Assembly (NCBI RefSeq): GCF_009690625.1
Contig: NZ_CP033878.1
Span: 992,001 to 1,056,000, forward strand
DNA from: Halorhabdus sp. CBA1104
GTDB taxonomy: Archaea > Halobacteriota > Halobacteria > Halobacteriales > Haloarculaceae
Direction of reading: 5' to 3'
Length of the DNA: 64,000 bases
Under the pieces are notes generated by a model. That model was not told the origin of the DNA and did no database searches. It saw nothing but the letters and a program-made list of their open reading frames with translations. The translations under genes were made by a program, and so were the position numbers. The number at the start of each line of letters is the position of its first letter. Position 1 is the stretch's first letter. Of this stretch, positions 44,076 through 53,040 are shown piece after piece.

Positions 44076-44912
44076 CTACGCTTCTTCGTCTTTGAGTGTC
44101 TCTAGCTCCTCGTCGATGGCGTCCGTATCGACTGCTTCTCCCTCACCGTCGACGTCGCCAGCTGCTTGTGTCGTCGTTGATTCGTCGGCCGTCGTCGCCT
44201 CAGTTGCTCCAGTCTCTGCGCCCATCTCTGCCTGGAGGGTCTCTAGTTCGGATTCGACTTCACTGTCGGACTGTAAATCAGCCAGTTCGCGGTCGAGTTG
44301 GTCCTGGTCGGTAATCGCGTCGTCGAAGGCACCGCTGTCGCGTAGTTCGTCCATCGCGGACGCACGGGCTTCCATCTCTTCGGTTCGTTCCTGTGCCCGA
44401 TCGATTGCCCGGCCGACGTCCTCGAATTCGTCGCCGGCACCCGACATCGCCTCGGAGACACGGGCGGAGGCCTCTGCAGCCTCGTAGCGAGCTTTCATCG
44501 TCTCCTTTTTGGTCCGGAACTGCTCGACTTGGGCCTGGAGCTCGCTTTTCTGCTCGACGAGCTGGTCCTGTTGGGCCTGTAAGTCGGCGATCTGACTCTC
44601 CAACTCCTCGATCTCGTTCATCTTCTGCTTTTTCTTCTCTAAGGCTCGCCTGGCCAGATCCTCACGATCCTGCTTGACCGCTTCCCGAGCCTGGTCGTTG
44701 TGTTTCTCGACGTTCTCTTCGAGCCGGCGTTTCTGGATCTCTAAGCGCTTTTTCTGGGTCGTCAGATCCGCAATCCCCTGTTTGACGTCTTGGAGTTCGT
44801 CCCGTAATTGCTCGTAGGAGTAATCGAGCGTTTCGGAGGGGTCTTCGGCCCGATTCAGAAGGGTGTTGACCTTCGACCGGATGACGTAGGAGGCGCGCGA
44901 GAGGATTCCCAT
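44076..44912 (-). CDS. PspA/Vipp1 (IM30) family protein
   Basis: A 278-aa almost fully helical protein. It opens with MGILSRASYVIRSKVNTLLNRAEDPSETLDYSYEQL, the PspA amphipathic first helix and conserved DPxxxLDYSYE region. A long coiled coil follows to about residue 175, then an acidic tail. PspA/Vipp1 belong to the ESCRT-III superfamily, form rods and protect or remodel membranes under stress. It is divergent from pyrG. No phage-shock regulator is near. Confidence 0.92.
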   Translation of the reverse strand: MGILSRASYVIRSKVNTLLNRAEDPSETLDYSYEQLRDELQDVKQGIADLTTQKKRLEIQKRRLEENVEKHNDQAREAVKQDREDLARRALEKKKQKMNEIEELESQIADLQAQQDQLVEQKSELQAQVEQFRTKKETMKARYEAAEASARVSEAMSGAGDEFEDVGRAIDRAQERTEEMEARASAMDELRDSGAFDDAITDQDQLDRELADLQSDSEVESELETLQAEMGAETGATEATTADESTTTQAAGDVDGEGEAVDTDAIDEELETLKDEEA

Positions 44913-45037
44913 GGGCGTCTGTTAGGGATGGGCCGTCTTAAAAGTCGCACTCGTTGGTCCATCGCTTATCCGTGCCAGTGACCACCGAACCCGGCCGTTC
45001 CCGAAACGGTTTAGGTCCGGGCACGCCCACCGTCGGT

Positions 45038-46693
45038 ATGCCGAACGAGCCCGAAACCGACTACGATCAGGAGCTGGGACGGAAGTTCATTTTCGTCACC
45101 GGCGGGGTAATGTCAGGCCTGGGGAAAGGCATTACCGCCGCGAGTACTGGCCGCTTGCTCGCCAACGCCGGCTTCGACGTCACTGCGGTCAAGATCGACC
45201 CGTATCTCAACGTCGACGCCGGGACGATGAACCCCTACCAGCACGGCGAGGTGTACGTCCTGAAAGACGGGGGCGAAGTCGATCTGGACCTGGGGAACTA
45301 CGAACGGTTCCTCGACATCGACATGACCTCCGATCACAACGTCACCACGGGGAAGGTCTACCGAGAGGTCATCGAGAAAGAACGCGCCGGCGACTATCTC
45401 GGTCGCACCGTCCAGATCATCCCGCACATCACCGACGACATCAAGCGTCGCATCCGGGAGGTCGCGGAGGGAAGCGACGTCTGTCTCATCGAAGTCGGGG
45501 GCACCGTCGGCGACATCGAGGGCATGCCCTATCTCGAAGCCCTGCGGCAGTTCGCCCACGAGGAAGACGACGACGATATTCTCTTTACCCACGTCACGCT
45601 GGTGCCCTACTCGAAAAACGGCGAACAGAAAACGAAACCAACCCAACACAGCGTCAAGGAACTCCGATCGATCGGCCTCCAGCCGGACATTCTCGTTGGC
45701 CGGTGTGAGGACAAACTCGACCCGGACGTCAAAGAGAAGATCGCCCTGTTCTGTGACGTGCCGACGGATGCCGTCTTCTCGAATCCCGACGTCGAGGACA
45801 TCTATCGCGTCCCGCTGGTCGTCGAGGACGAGGGACTCGACGAGTACGTCATGGAGCAACTCAACCTGGCCGAGGAGGCCCTCCCGAAAGACGAACGGAA
45901 GAACGGCTGGCGCGAACTGGTAACCCAGGGGAAAGACGGATCGATCGACGTTGCTCTCGTCGGTAAGTACGGGCTGGAAGACGCGTATCTCTCGATCCAC
46001 GAATCGCTGAAGCACGCTGGCTTAGAGACCAACGTCGACGTCGAGACGACGTGGATCCATTCGGAGGATCTGGCGGACGGCCACGACGGCCAACTTGCGG
46101 ACGTGGATGCCGTCGTCGTTCCTGGCGGGTTCGGCGCTCGCGGGACCGAAGGCAAGGTCGAGGCGATCCGCTACGCCCGCGAGAACGATATCCCCTTCCT
46201 CGGGCTCTGTCTTGGCTTCCAGATGGCTGTCGTCGAGTTCGCACGCAACGTCCTCGATCTGGACGGTGCCCACTCGGCGGAGATGGACGAACAGACACCC
46301 CACCCCGTCATCGACATCCTGCCCGAACAGGAGGGTGTCGAAGATATGGGCGGGACGATGCGCTTGGGGACCCAAGAGACCGAAATCGACCCGGACACAC
46401 TCGCTGCTGACCTGTACGACGACACCACCTGTCGGGAACGCCACCGCCATCGCTACGAGGTCAACCCTGAGTACATCGAGGACCTCGAAGCGGCCGGCAT
46501 GACCTTCTCGGGCGTCTCGGGCCGACGCATGGAGATTCTCGAACTCGCGACCGACGAGCACCCGTACTTCCTCGGGACCCAGTTCCACCCCGAGTTCCGG
46601 TCGCGGCCGACCCGCGCGTCGCCACCGTTCGTCGGACTCGTCGAAGCAGTACTCGACCAGCGTGAACACGCGCCAGCGGAGGTCGAACACTGA
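45038..46693 (+). CDS. pyrG: CTP synthase
   Basis: A 551-aa enzyme converting UTP to CTP with ATP and glutamine. The amidoligase domain begins [21 protein letters not shown] and has [19 protein letters not shown]. The class I glutaminase domain has the nucleophile Cys in FLGLCLGFQ and the His-Glu pair in [11 protein letters not shown] 45038 starts just before the conserved domain. The stop overlaps the start of guaAb by one base (TGATG), indicating translational coupling and a small nucleotide-biosynthesis operon. Confidence 0.96.
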   Translation: MPNEPETDYDQELGRKFIFVTGGVMSGLGKGITAASTGRLLANAGFDVTAVKIDPYLNVDAGTMNPYQHGEVYVLKDGGEVDLDLGNYERFLDIDMTSDHNVTTGKVYREVIEKERAGDYLGRTVQIIPHITDDIKRRIREVAEGSDVCLIEVGGTVGDIEGMPYLEALRQFAHEEDDDDILFTHVTLVPYSKNGEQKTKPTQHSVKELRSIGLQPDILVGRCEDKLDPDVKEKIALFCDVPTDAVFSNPDVEDIYRVPLVVEDEGLDEYVMEQLNLAEEALPKDERKNGWRELVTQGKDGSIDVALVGKYGLEDAYLSIHESLKHAGLETNVDVETTWIHSEDLADGHDGQLADVDAVVVPGGFGARGTEGKVEAIRYARENDIPFLGLCLGFQMAVVEFARNVLDLDGAHSAEMDEQTPHPVIDILPEQEGVEDMGGTMRLGTQETEIDPDTLAADLYDDTTCRERHRHRYEVNPEYIEDLEAAGMTFSGVSGRRMEILELATDEHPYFLGTQFHPEFRSRPTRASPPFVGLVEAVLDQREHAPAEVEH

Positions 46694-47610
46694 TGGTCGA
46701 CGTCGAGTCGTTCATCCCCGAGGCAAAAGCCGAGATCGCCGAAGCAATCGGTGCCGACGAGGCCGTCATTGCCCTTTCCGGTGGCGTCGACTCCTCGACT
46801 GCTGCCGCGCTGGCCTACGAGGCCGTCGGCGATCAACTCACGCCAGTCTACGTCGACACCGGCCTCATGCGGAAAGGCGAGACCGACCAGATCCGCGAGA
46901 CCTTCGACTACATGGACAGTCTTCGGATCGTCGACGCCAAAGACCGCTTTCTCGATGAACTCGCGGGCGTCACCGACCCCGAAGAGAAACGCCACGCGAT
47001 CGGCGAGCAGTTCATCCGCGAGTTCGAGGAAGTCGCCGAGGAGGTCGACGCCGACCACCTCGTCCAGGGGACGATCTACCCCGACCGCATCGAGAGTGAA
47101 GGGACGATCAAGTCCCATCACAACGTCGGCGGCCTGCCCGAACGCATCGATTTCGACGGCATCGTCGAACCAATGGCTGACCTCTACAAAGACGAGGTTC
47201 GGGAAGTCGCTCGGGAACTCGATTTAGAGGCGATCATCAGCGAGCGAATGCCGTTCCCCGGGCCGGGACTGGCCGTCCGGATCATCGGCGAGGTGACCGA
47301 GGAGAAACTCGCGGTGGCCCGCGAGGCCAACCACGTCGTCGAGGAAGAACTCGAAGAATACGACCCCTGGCAGGCGCTGGCAGCGGTCATCGGCAAGGCC
47401 ACTGGCGTCAAAGGCGACAACCGCGTCCACGGCTGGGTTGTGGCCGTTCGCTCCGTCGAGTCCCGCGACGGCATGACCGCCCGCGCCCAGGAGATCGACT
47501 GGGAGACCCTCCAGCGCATCCAGAGTCGTATCACTGGCGAAAACGAGTCGGTCGCGCGTGTCGTCTACGACGTAACACACAAACCGCCCGCGACAATCGA
47601 GTACGAGTAA
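46693..47610 (+). CDS. guaAB: GMP synthase subunit B (ATP pyrophosphatase)
   Basis: A 305-aa protein that adenylates XMP and aminates it to GMP. The PP-loop is [15 protein letters not shown], with [13 protein letters not shown] and the C-terminal dimerisation domain [15 protein letters not shown] and [23 protein letters not shown]-type ending. Archaea encode the glutaminase (GuaAa) separately; it is not in this window. It is downstream of and coupled to pyrG. Confidence 0.95.
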   Translation: MVDVESFIPEAKAEIAEAIGADEAVIALSGGVDSSTAAALAYEAVGDQLTPVYVDTGLMRKGETDQIRETFDYMDSLRIVDAKDRFLDELAGVTDPEEKRHAIGEQFIREFEEVAEEVDADHLVQGTIYPDRIESEGTIKSHHNVGGLPERIDFDGIVEPMADLYKDEVREVARELDLEAIISERMPFPGPGLAVRIIGEVTEEKLAVAREANHVVEEELEEYDPWQALAAVIGKATGVKGDNRVHGWVVAVRSVESRDGMTARAQEIDWETLQRIQSRITGENESVARVVYDVTHKPPATIEYE

Positions 47611-47611
47611 G

Positions 47612-47926
47612 ATGAAGGTAATCGTCGCCGGTGTGGACGACACCGAGATCGCCAGTGCTATCGAGGAAGAAGGCCACGACGTGACGACTGTCGACGTCGG
47701 GACTGGCGAGTCTCTCGCGGACGCAGGGATCGCCGAGGCTGAGACGTACGTCCTGACCGAGATGAACCAGGCCACTTCGATTGCGGTCGCGAAAGACCAC
47801 AATCCGGACGTCCGAGTCGTCGTCTACGCGGAGGGGTCGTTGCCTGAGTTTGCCACTCGACAGGCTGATCTGGTCGTCGATCCGCGGCTGCTCGATCCCG
47901 AGGCCGTCGCCGAGGAATTGGAGTAA
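47612..47926 (+). CDS. Small Rossmann-like haloarchaeal protein (DUF7126-like)
   Basis: A 104-aa protein starting MKVIVAGVDDTEIASAIEEEG, like the first part of a TrkA-N/RCK fold, and continuing with VAKDHNPDVRVVVYAEGSLPEF. It lacks the second half of an RCK domain. The start is two bases after the guaAb stop, so it is likely co-transcribed with pyrG-guaAb. Function is unknown; nucleotide binding is plausible from fold. Confidence 0.82.
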   Translation: MKVIVAGVDDTEIASAIEEEGHDVTTVDVGTGESLADAGIAEAETYVLTEMNQATSIAVAKDHNPDVRVVVYAEGSLPEFATRQADLVVDPRLLDPEAVAEELE

Positions 47927-48034
47927 CGTCTCCTGGCGGACAGACTCGTTTTGACTGGTACGGTGGACGGATCCCACCGCTCGTTTTCGAGAGCAAACGC
48001 GTGTGTGGAGTTCGTAGCCGGCCATGCCGCGCAG

Positions 48035-48736
48035 TTATAGCCGCGCGGCAAGGTCTGCCAGCCGCTCACTGGCCCCTTCGACGAACGGTGTGCCGTGTCC
48101 CATCGCCAGAACGTCAACGTCGAGGTCCAGTTCGGCCAGCCGACGAATGCTGTCCGCGAGTGCCGACGTGTCGTAACTCAGTGCCCACGGTGACGCTTCG
48201 AGTCGGCCGCCCGATTCCCTGACGAGGTCGCCGATGAAGGCGACCGATCGGGACGCATCGACGTACGTGACGTGGCCGCGGGTGTGTCCAGGCGTCGTGT
48301 ACACATCGAGTGTGCCCACCGTGTCCCCCTCTGTTATCGTTTCGACAGGGTGGTCTGGCACCGTCGTGAGCGGATGGGCAAGCGACTGAAAGGCCGCTTT
48401 CCGGTCGCTCCAGCCGGGTGAGCGATCGCCCCGAACGATCGCAGCGTCCGGCTGGCCGGCATAGATTGGACAGTCGAATCCCAGCGCGCCGAGACCGCCG
48501 ACGTGATCGAGGTCGTAGTGGGTGAGTGCGATCCGATCGACGTCACGCGGATCGAACCCGGCCTCGGTGAGCTGTCGACACAGCGCCCGGCGTGTCCAGG
48601 GAGCGCCCGCGTCGATCACCGTCACGTCGTCGCTTCGGTGTGTCTCGTCGGCCGAGGAACCGTCCGCGACCAGCAGGTAGGCGTTGACGCCGCGAAGGTC
48701 GAACCACCAGATTCCGTCGTCGAGTTCGGTGGCCAT
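48035..48736 (-). CDS. Metallo-beta-lactamase fold hydrolase
   Basis: A 233-aa protein with the MBL metal motif LTHYDLDHVGG, where the second His of HxHxDH is Asp (HYDLDH). Other landmarks are VIDAGAPW, TPGHTRGHVTYVD and VLAMGHGTPF, which supply further metal ligands. The family includes glyoxalase II-like thioesterases and quorum-quenching lactonases, so the substrate is open. ATG 48736 is preferred; a longer N terminus is possible. It is 40 bases downstream of the MoaB-like gene on the same strand. Confidence 0.88.
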   Translation of the reverse strand: MATELDDGIWWFDLRGVNAYLLVADGSSADETHRSDDVTVIDAGAPWTRRALCRQLTEAGFDPRDVDRIALTHYDLDHVGGLGALGFDCPIYAGQPDAAIVRGDRSPGWSDRKAAFQSLAHPLTTVPDHPVETITEGDTVGTLDVYTTPGHTRGHVTYVDASRSVAFIGDLVRESGGRLEASPWALSYDTSALADSIRRLAELDLDVDVLAMGHGTPFVEGASERLADLAARL

Positions 48737-48777
48737 GGGAGACGGGAGGACCGGGGTAGCCAAAAGTGTCGGCGTCG

Positions 48778-49398
48778 CTACGATGGGTCAGCCACGTCTT
48801 CGAGGAGTCCATCGAGCGTTTCGAGGACGATCTCGGAGACGGTAAAGCGAGCGGCGTCGGCCTCGCCGGGGACACAGAATACGGGGACGTCGTCGATAAT
48901 ACCTGCCGTTGGCCGCATGCTGATAACCTCAGGGCCGACCTGTTCGTGATAGCTCACCCTAAAGAGCTCACCGAACCCCGGCATCGCTTTCTCGCAGAGC
49001 GGTTCGATGGCTTCGACAGTTACGTCCGATGGACCGACGCCCGTGCCACCGACAGTGAGGACGACGTCGACGTCCCGACGGGAGACAACCCGGTCGATTG
49101 CCGTCTGGACGGCGTCGAATCCGGATTCGACGGTATCCTGCCCGGCGACGGTTCGGCCGTCACCGTCGAGCGCGTCGATGACGACGGCCACTGGATCGGC
49201 AGCCATCTCGTCTGCGCCATCGCCGATACGGAGCACGAACACTCCGGTCTCGACACTGCGTGGCTGCTCGTCCGGCTTCGCAGTCGCTGGGTCACTCGAA
49301 GACCCGTTTGACTGCTCGTCGCGCTCGTCTCCGGTCCGTGTCTCGGCTTCGTCGTCCGACCGCCCTCGACGTGTGTCTCGGGATTGAAAGTCGACCAT
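48778..49398 (-). CDS. MoaB/MogA-family molybdopterin adenylyltransferase-like protein
   Basis: A 206-aa protein with an acidic, low-complexity N terminus (about residues 1-45) followed by the MoaB/MogA fold: VVLTVGGTGVGPSDVTVEAIEPL with the GGTG loop, and AMPGFGELFRVSYHEQVGPEVISMRPTAGI with the catalytic Asp and Glu region. Such proteins adenylate molybdopterin before metal insertion. The start is the ATG at 49396-49398 (MVDFQSRD). It may be relevant to the FmdE-type metal locus at 17-21 kb, though far away. Confidence 0.87.
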   Translation of the reverse strand: MVDFQSRDTRRGRSDDEAETRTGDERDEQSNGSSSDPATAKPDEQPRSVETGVFVLRIGDGADEMAADPVAVVIDALDGDGRTVAGQDTVESGFDAVQTAIDRVVSRRDVDVVLTVGGTGVGPSDVTVEAIEPLCEKAMPGFGELFRVSYHEQVGPEVISMRPTAGIIDDVPVFCVPGEADAARFTVSEIVLETLDGLLEDVADPS

Positions 49399-49517
49399 GA
49401 CTCTCCGTTGCGCTTCTACCCTCAAATAGACCGTCAGTTCGGCCGACCGCCAGGAGGGTGGGAAAGCACCTGGGGTGGAGCGGCACGGTTTAGTTCGCCG
49501 GCCCCGATCCGCGATGT

Positions 49518-49759
49518 ATGGCGAGTGCTGTAGACGACGATAGCGAGAGAGCCGATCCGGCACACTGGGTGTTGCTCGGGGGTTGTTCGTTGCGCTGATC
49601 GCCATTCCGTGGGCGTTGATACTCTTGCCAAGTGTCCGGGGCGTTGTGGGCGGGATCGGGCTCTCCTTCCGAGACGCGTATCTCGTCGTGCCACTCGTCC
49701 CCGCACTCGGCCTGGGCGCACTCGCAGTCTGGACAGCCCTTCGCTCAGGAGGCCCGTAG
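49518..49759 (+). pseudogene. Frameshifted small membrane protein gene
   Basis: The ATG at 49518 opens MASAVDDDSERADPAHWVLLGG, after which this frame soon stops. In the next frame the sequence continues as LFVALIAIPWALILLPSVRG and later DAYLVVPLVPALGLGALAVWTALRS to a TAG at 49757-49759. One extra base in the five-G run at 49578-49582 would join both parts into an intact 80-residue protein with two membrane helices. The run makes a slippage or sequencing error likely. Two-helix proteins of this kind often accompany sodium-solute symporters, but none is here. Confidence 0.65.
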
Positions 49760-49802
49760 CCTGGCCGACCCTTTTTCACCCAGTCGCCGAAAGTGATTGC
49801 CA

Positions 49803-51485
49803 ATGTGGCGCCTGTATCTCGCTGTGGTGTTTTTCGCCGCGGTCTTTGGCACTGCACTCTCGCTGTACACGCTCTTGCACCAGGAGACACCTGGTGCCGG
49901 TCCGCTGGCACTGCTGTTGCTGGGGGCCGCGATGTGGGCGACGACTGACGGCCTGAGTCTGGCTACCTTCGGCGCTTCGGAGACGCTGTTCTGGGCCAAG
50001 CTCGGGCTCGCCATTACCGCTGTCGTGCCCCTGGCCTGGCTGCTGACGGCCGTCGAATACACCGGCTACGATCGCGTCCTTACCTCGAGGCACTTACTCG
50101 GGTTGCTCGTCGAACCGCTGGTCTTTACCGGGCTCGTCTGGACAACCGGGAGTCACGGCCTCGTCTGGTCGAATCTGCAACCCACCGCAATCGGACCCTA
50201 CACGACGGTCGTCGCGACACGCGGACTCGCTTACTGGGGGCACGTCGTCTACTCCTACGGGCTGATTGCACTCGGTGCCCTCCTCTTGGTCCGTGTCATC
50301 CTCCGTGCGAACGAGCTCTATCGCACACAGAGTACCGCATTGCTCGTGGCGATCGTAATTCCGCTCGTCGCCAATACGGCGGCACTCTTTGGACTCTCCC
50401 CGGATGGAATCGACATGACGAGTATTGCCTTCGTCGCCTCGGGGACTGTCATCACGGCCGCAATCCTTCGCCGACAGTTGCTGAGCGTCGCAGCTGGGAC
50501 GCGCGAGATCGGCCGCGACGAGATCGTCGATCAGCTCGACGACGCAGTGTTCATCCTCGACAGCAACGGTGTCGTCAACGACTGCAACCCCGCTGGTGCC
50601 ACTCTCGTCGACGAGACGACCGACAGGGTGGTAGGCCAATCGCTCGTCGATCTCCTCCCGGCGCTTTCGTCTGTGTTCCCCATCGAAGACATCCCAGACA
50701 ACCAGATCGTCACAATCGAACGGAGTGGCTCCGTTCGAACCTACGACTGTCGGCTATCGCCACTCGACAGCCCCTTCGGTGAGCGTTCCGGCACCATCGT
50801 GAGCGTGCGTGACGTGACCGAACAGACCAGACGGGAACAACAACTCGACGTCCTCAATCGGTTACTCAGGCACAATATCCGCAACGAGATGAACGTCGTT
50901 CGCGGGCAGGCAGAACTGCTCCGCGAGTCGATCGAGACAGAATCCCAGCACTCACGCGTCGATCGAATCGTCGAGACGGTCGATACCGTAACCGAGCGGA
51001 GTAACAAAGTCGGGACCCTCACGCGGGCCTTCGAGGACGAGCCGGCCTCGATCGACCTCGAAGCAGTCTTGCGAGACGCGATCGGCGCGGTCACGGCCAA
51101 GTATCCGGCAGCAACGATCGCTCTCGACGGCGATCCGGACCACTGCGTCGAGGGTGCGGCGTCACTCGGCGTCGCGTTCGAGGAGTTGCTGCACAACGCA
51201 GTCGAACACAACGACAGCGACCACCCACAGGTGACAGTAACAGTCACCGCGGCTCCCCCATCAGGAGCCGACGTGACGGTCCGGATCAGCGACAATGGAC
51301 CGGGAATCAACCGCCAGGAGCGCGCCGTCATCGAGCGTGGCCGAGAAACGGCGCTCGAACACGGCAGCGGGATCGGGCTCTGGCTGGTCGCCTGGATCGT
51401 CCGGACCTACGGAGGCACCCTGTCCTTTGCCGAGGCCGACGTCGGGACGACTGTGGTCGTGCAACTGCCCAAAAGCGAGCCATAA
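49803..51485 (+). CDS. Membrane histidine kinase (7TM-type N terminus, PAS, HisKA, HATPase)
   Basis: A 560-aa sensor kinase. Residues 1-225 carry about seven membrane helices, as in the haloarchaeal HisKA-7TM sensors. A PAS domain spans about 240-345 (LDDAVFILDSNGVVNDCN). The phosphorylated His is His357 in RLLRHNIRNEMNVVRG, of the HisKA type common in haloarchaea. The ATPase domain has FEELLHNAVEHND, DNGPGI and GSGIGLWLVAW. It should sense a membrane or small-molecule signal. No response regulator gene is adjacent. ATG 49803 is preferred over a TTG at 49797. Confidence 0.92.
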   Translation: MWRLYLAVVFFAAVFGTALSLYTLLHQETPGAGPLALLLLGAAMWATTDGLSLATFGASETLFWAKLGLAITAVVPLAWLLTAVEYTGYDRVLTSRHLLGLLVEPLVFTGLVWTTGSHGLVWSNLQPTAIGPYTTVVATRGLAYWGHVVYSYGLIALGALLLVRVILRANELYRTQSTALLVAIVIPLVANTAALFGLSPDGIDMTSIAFVASGTVITAAILRRQLLSVAAGTREIGRDEIVDQLDDAVFILDSNGVVNDCNPAGATLVDETTDRVVGQSLVDLLPALSSVFPIEDIPDNQIVTIERSGSVRTYDCRLSPLDSPFGERSGTIVSVRDVTEQTRREQQLDVLNRLLRHNIRNEMNVVRGQAELLRESIETESQHSRVDRIVETVDTVTERSNKVGTLTRAFEDEPASIDLEAVLRDAIGAVTAKYPAATIALDGDPDHCVEGAASLGVAFEELLHNAVEHNDSDHPQVTVTVTAAPPSGADVTVRISDNGPGINRQERAVIERGRETALEHGSGIGLWLVAWIVRTYGGTLSFAEADVGTTVVVQLPKSEP

Positions 51486-51516
51486 CGAACCGCTTGCCGT
51501 CCAGGGTCTACGACCC

Positions 51517-51714
51517 TCAGGGACTGGCCTCGTATCCTGCGTCTTCGACGGCAGCGACCAGTGTGCCAGGGTCGGCCTCACCCTCGATGGTCGCTTCGTC
51601 GGCGTCGTGATCGGCACTCGCGGCCGCGACGCCGTCCAGTGCTTCGAGGGCCTCGACGACGCTTTGTTCACAGTGTTCACAACTCATCCCAGTGACCGTG
51701 ATCGTGCGTGACAT
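51517..51714 (-). CDS. Heavy-metal-associated domain protein (CopZ-like copper chaperone)
   Basis: A 65-aa ferredoxin-like protein with TVTGMSCEHCEQSVVEALEALDGV, carrying the CxxC copper site. It should bind Cu(I) in the cytoplasm and deliver it to a P-type ATPase or regulator. No CopA-like ATPase is close. It converges with the histidine kinase gene upstream. Confidence 0.93.
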   Translation of the reverse strand: MSRTITVTGMSCEHCEQSVVEALEALDGVAAASADHDADEATIEGEADPGTLVAAVEDAGYEASP

Positions 51715-51808
51715 GGACGACTGTAGGGGAGCAGTGTTTTTCGGGATTTCGCCTCAGAATCGAAAGTCACAGCGCCACCGAAGTCCGGATTGTCAACGGG
51801 ACTGTCGC

Positions 51809-52399
51809 TCACTCGACGTCGCGCCGCATCGCAATCTCGAACCAGGGACAGAGTCTGAGCTGGCGATACCACTCGGGATGTTCGTGCAACCGCTCGTAGG
51901 GAACCCACATGAATCCCGCTACCTCTTCGGGGTCGGGATCGAGTGTCCGGTCGGTCAGCGTCGCCTGTAGGACCGAACAGACCTCGTGTTCGACGCCAGC
52001 GTTTTCGAAGTACCGTTTGTACTCGAACTTGTCCGTGACCTGCAGGTCGTCGTACTGATCGGGCGTGATGCCAAGTTCCTCTTCGAGCCGCTGGCGTGTG
52101 GCTTCTTCCTGGGATTGGCCCTCGACGGGGTGGGACGCGACCGTGCCGTCCCAGTGCGTTGCCCAGAGGCGCTTGTCCGGCGACCGCTGGGCGAGTAAGA
52201 TGTTGTCGTCTTCGTCGAACAGCAGTGCTGTAAACGCCCGGTGTCGGATCCCCTCGCCGGTGTGGGCGTCCAGTCGATTGACCAGTTCCAGTTTGGTGTC
52301 CTCAGCATCGACAGCGATAACGTCTTGTCGTTCGTTTTCGTGCCGCAGTTCGGCTTCTGCAGGGTCGGACGCACTCTCCGACTCCTCGCTCGTGCTCAT
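51809..52399 (-). CDS. idi: Isopentenyl-diphosphate isomerase type I-like (Nudix)
   Basis: A 196-aa Nudix protein interconverting IPP and DMAPP for archaeal lipids. It has HRAFTALLFDEDDNILLAQRS, WDGTVASHPVEGQSQEEA, the Nudix-like REE segment LEEELGI and EHEVCSVLQATL. In the Escherichia coli enzyme the active-site Cys sits in SVCGHP; here the matching position is Ala (TVASHP), while the metal-ligand His is retained. A Cys in EHEVCSV is elsewhere. Either the mechanism differs or the reaction is another. ATG 52399 starts at the acidic N terminus. Confidence 0.85.
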   Translation of the reverse strand: MSTSEESESASDPAEAELRHENERQDVIAVDAEDTKLELVNRLDAHTGEGIRHRAFTALLFDEDDNILLAQRSPDKRLWATHWDGTVASHPVEGQSQEEATRQRLEEELGITPDQYDDLQVTDKFEYKRYFENAGVEHEVCSVLQATLTDRTLDPDPEEVAGFMWVPYERLHEHPEWYRQLRLCPWFEIAMRRDVE

Positions 52400-52524
52400 A
52401 CTCGAATTCTCGGTGAGCGGGTTCAAACAGTCTTCGACTCGCGGAAGATACCGCCCCGGGAAGGGGCGACTTCCCAGTTGCTCTTACCCCACGAACTCCT
52501 CTCGCCAGTACCGACACGACTCCA

Positions 52525-52938
52525 TCACCCAACCCGTTCTTCGAGAATCAGCCTCGTCTTCGTCCCGACAACTTCGTCACGTTCGCGGGCCCGTGTGATC
52601 AGTTCGTTGACTTCGCTCGTGTCGGCACAATCGACGATCAACACGACGTCTTCCTCGCCGCTGACCTCCCAAACGAAATCGACCTCGGGCCACTCGGCGA
52701 ACGCGTCCGCGAGGGCACTGTGGTCGACGTTGACGTCGATACCGATCTCGATCATGGCCTTGACGTTTCCCGTCCGGGTCGCGACCGTAAACCGCTCGAT
52801 AATCCCCGCTTCGACGAGTTGCTCGACGCGGTTACGGACAGTCCCTTCCGACGTCTCGACACGGTCGGCGATCTCCGTGTAGGGAGTGCGGGCGTCCCGC
52901 CGGAGAATACTCAGTATCTCGCGGTCCAGATCATCCAT
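52525..52938 (-). CDS. Lrp/AsnC-family transcriptional regulator
   Basis: A 137-aa Lrp-type regulator. The N-terminal HTH is DDLDREILSILRRDARTPYTEI then TSEGTVRNRVEQLVEAGII; the C-terminal RAM (ACT-like) domain contains FVWEVSGEEDVVLIV and ligand-binding Asp/Gly turns. It is divergent from carA with two palindromes between the genes, so it probably regulates itself and arginine/pyrimidine entry via carA. Confidence 0.93.
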   Translation of the reverse strand: MDDLDREILSILRRDARTPYTEIADRVETSEGTVRNRVEQLVEAGIIERFTVATRTGNVKAMIEIGIDVNVDHSALADAFAEWPEVDFVWEVSGEEDVVLIVDCADTSEVNELITRARERDEVVGTKTRLILEERVG

Positions 52939-52944
52939 CGAGGT

Positions 52945-52967
52945 GTGTGGTTACCGCAGGTCCACAC
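52945..52967. promoter_or_regulatory. GTGTGG...CCACAC inverted repeat between lrp and carA
   Basis: Six-base perfect arms with an 11-base spacer, starting seven bases from the lrp start codon. The position suits self-repression by an Lrp-type regulator. Confidence 0.5.
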
Positions 52968-52974
52968 TTGAGGA

Positions 52975-52989
52975 TTACGAATTTCGTAA
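52975..52989. promoter_or_regulatory. TTACGA-att-TCGTAA palindrome upstream of carA
   Basis: A perfect 6+3+6 palindrome in the divergent lrp/carA promoter region. Lrp/AsnC sites in archaea are often AT-rich palindromes of this size, so this is a strong operator candidate. Confidence 0.6.
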
Positions 52990-53040
52990 CTCTGTTTCGA
53001 AAGCAACGCTTATCACCCGACCTTCCGTACGGATCTCGTA

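Noticed and set aside
48035-48736. Substituted MBL motif (HYDLDH) as evidence of inactivity
   Set aside because: This variant is common in active MBL subfamilies, so it is noted but not treated as a finding.
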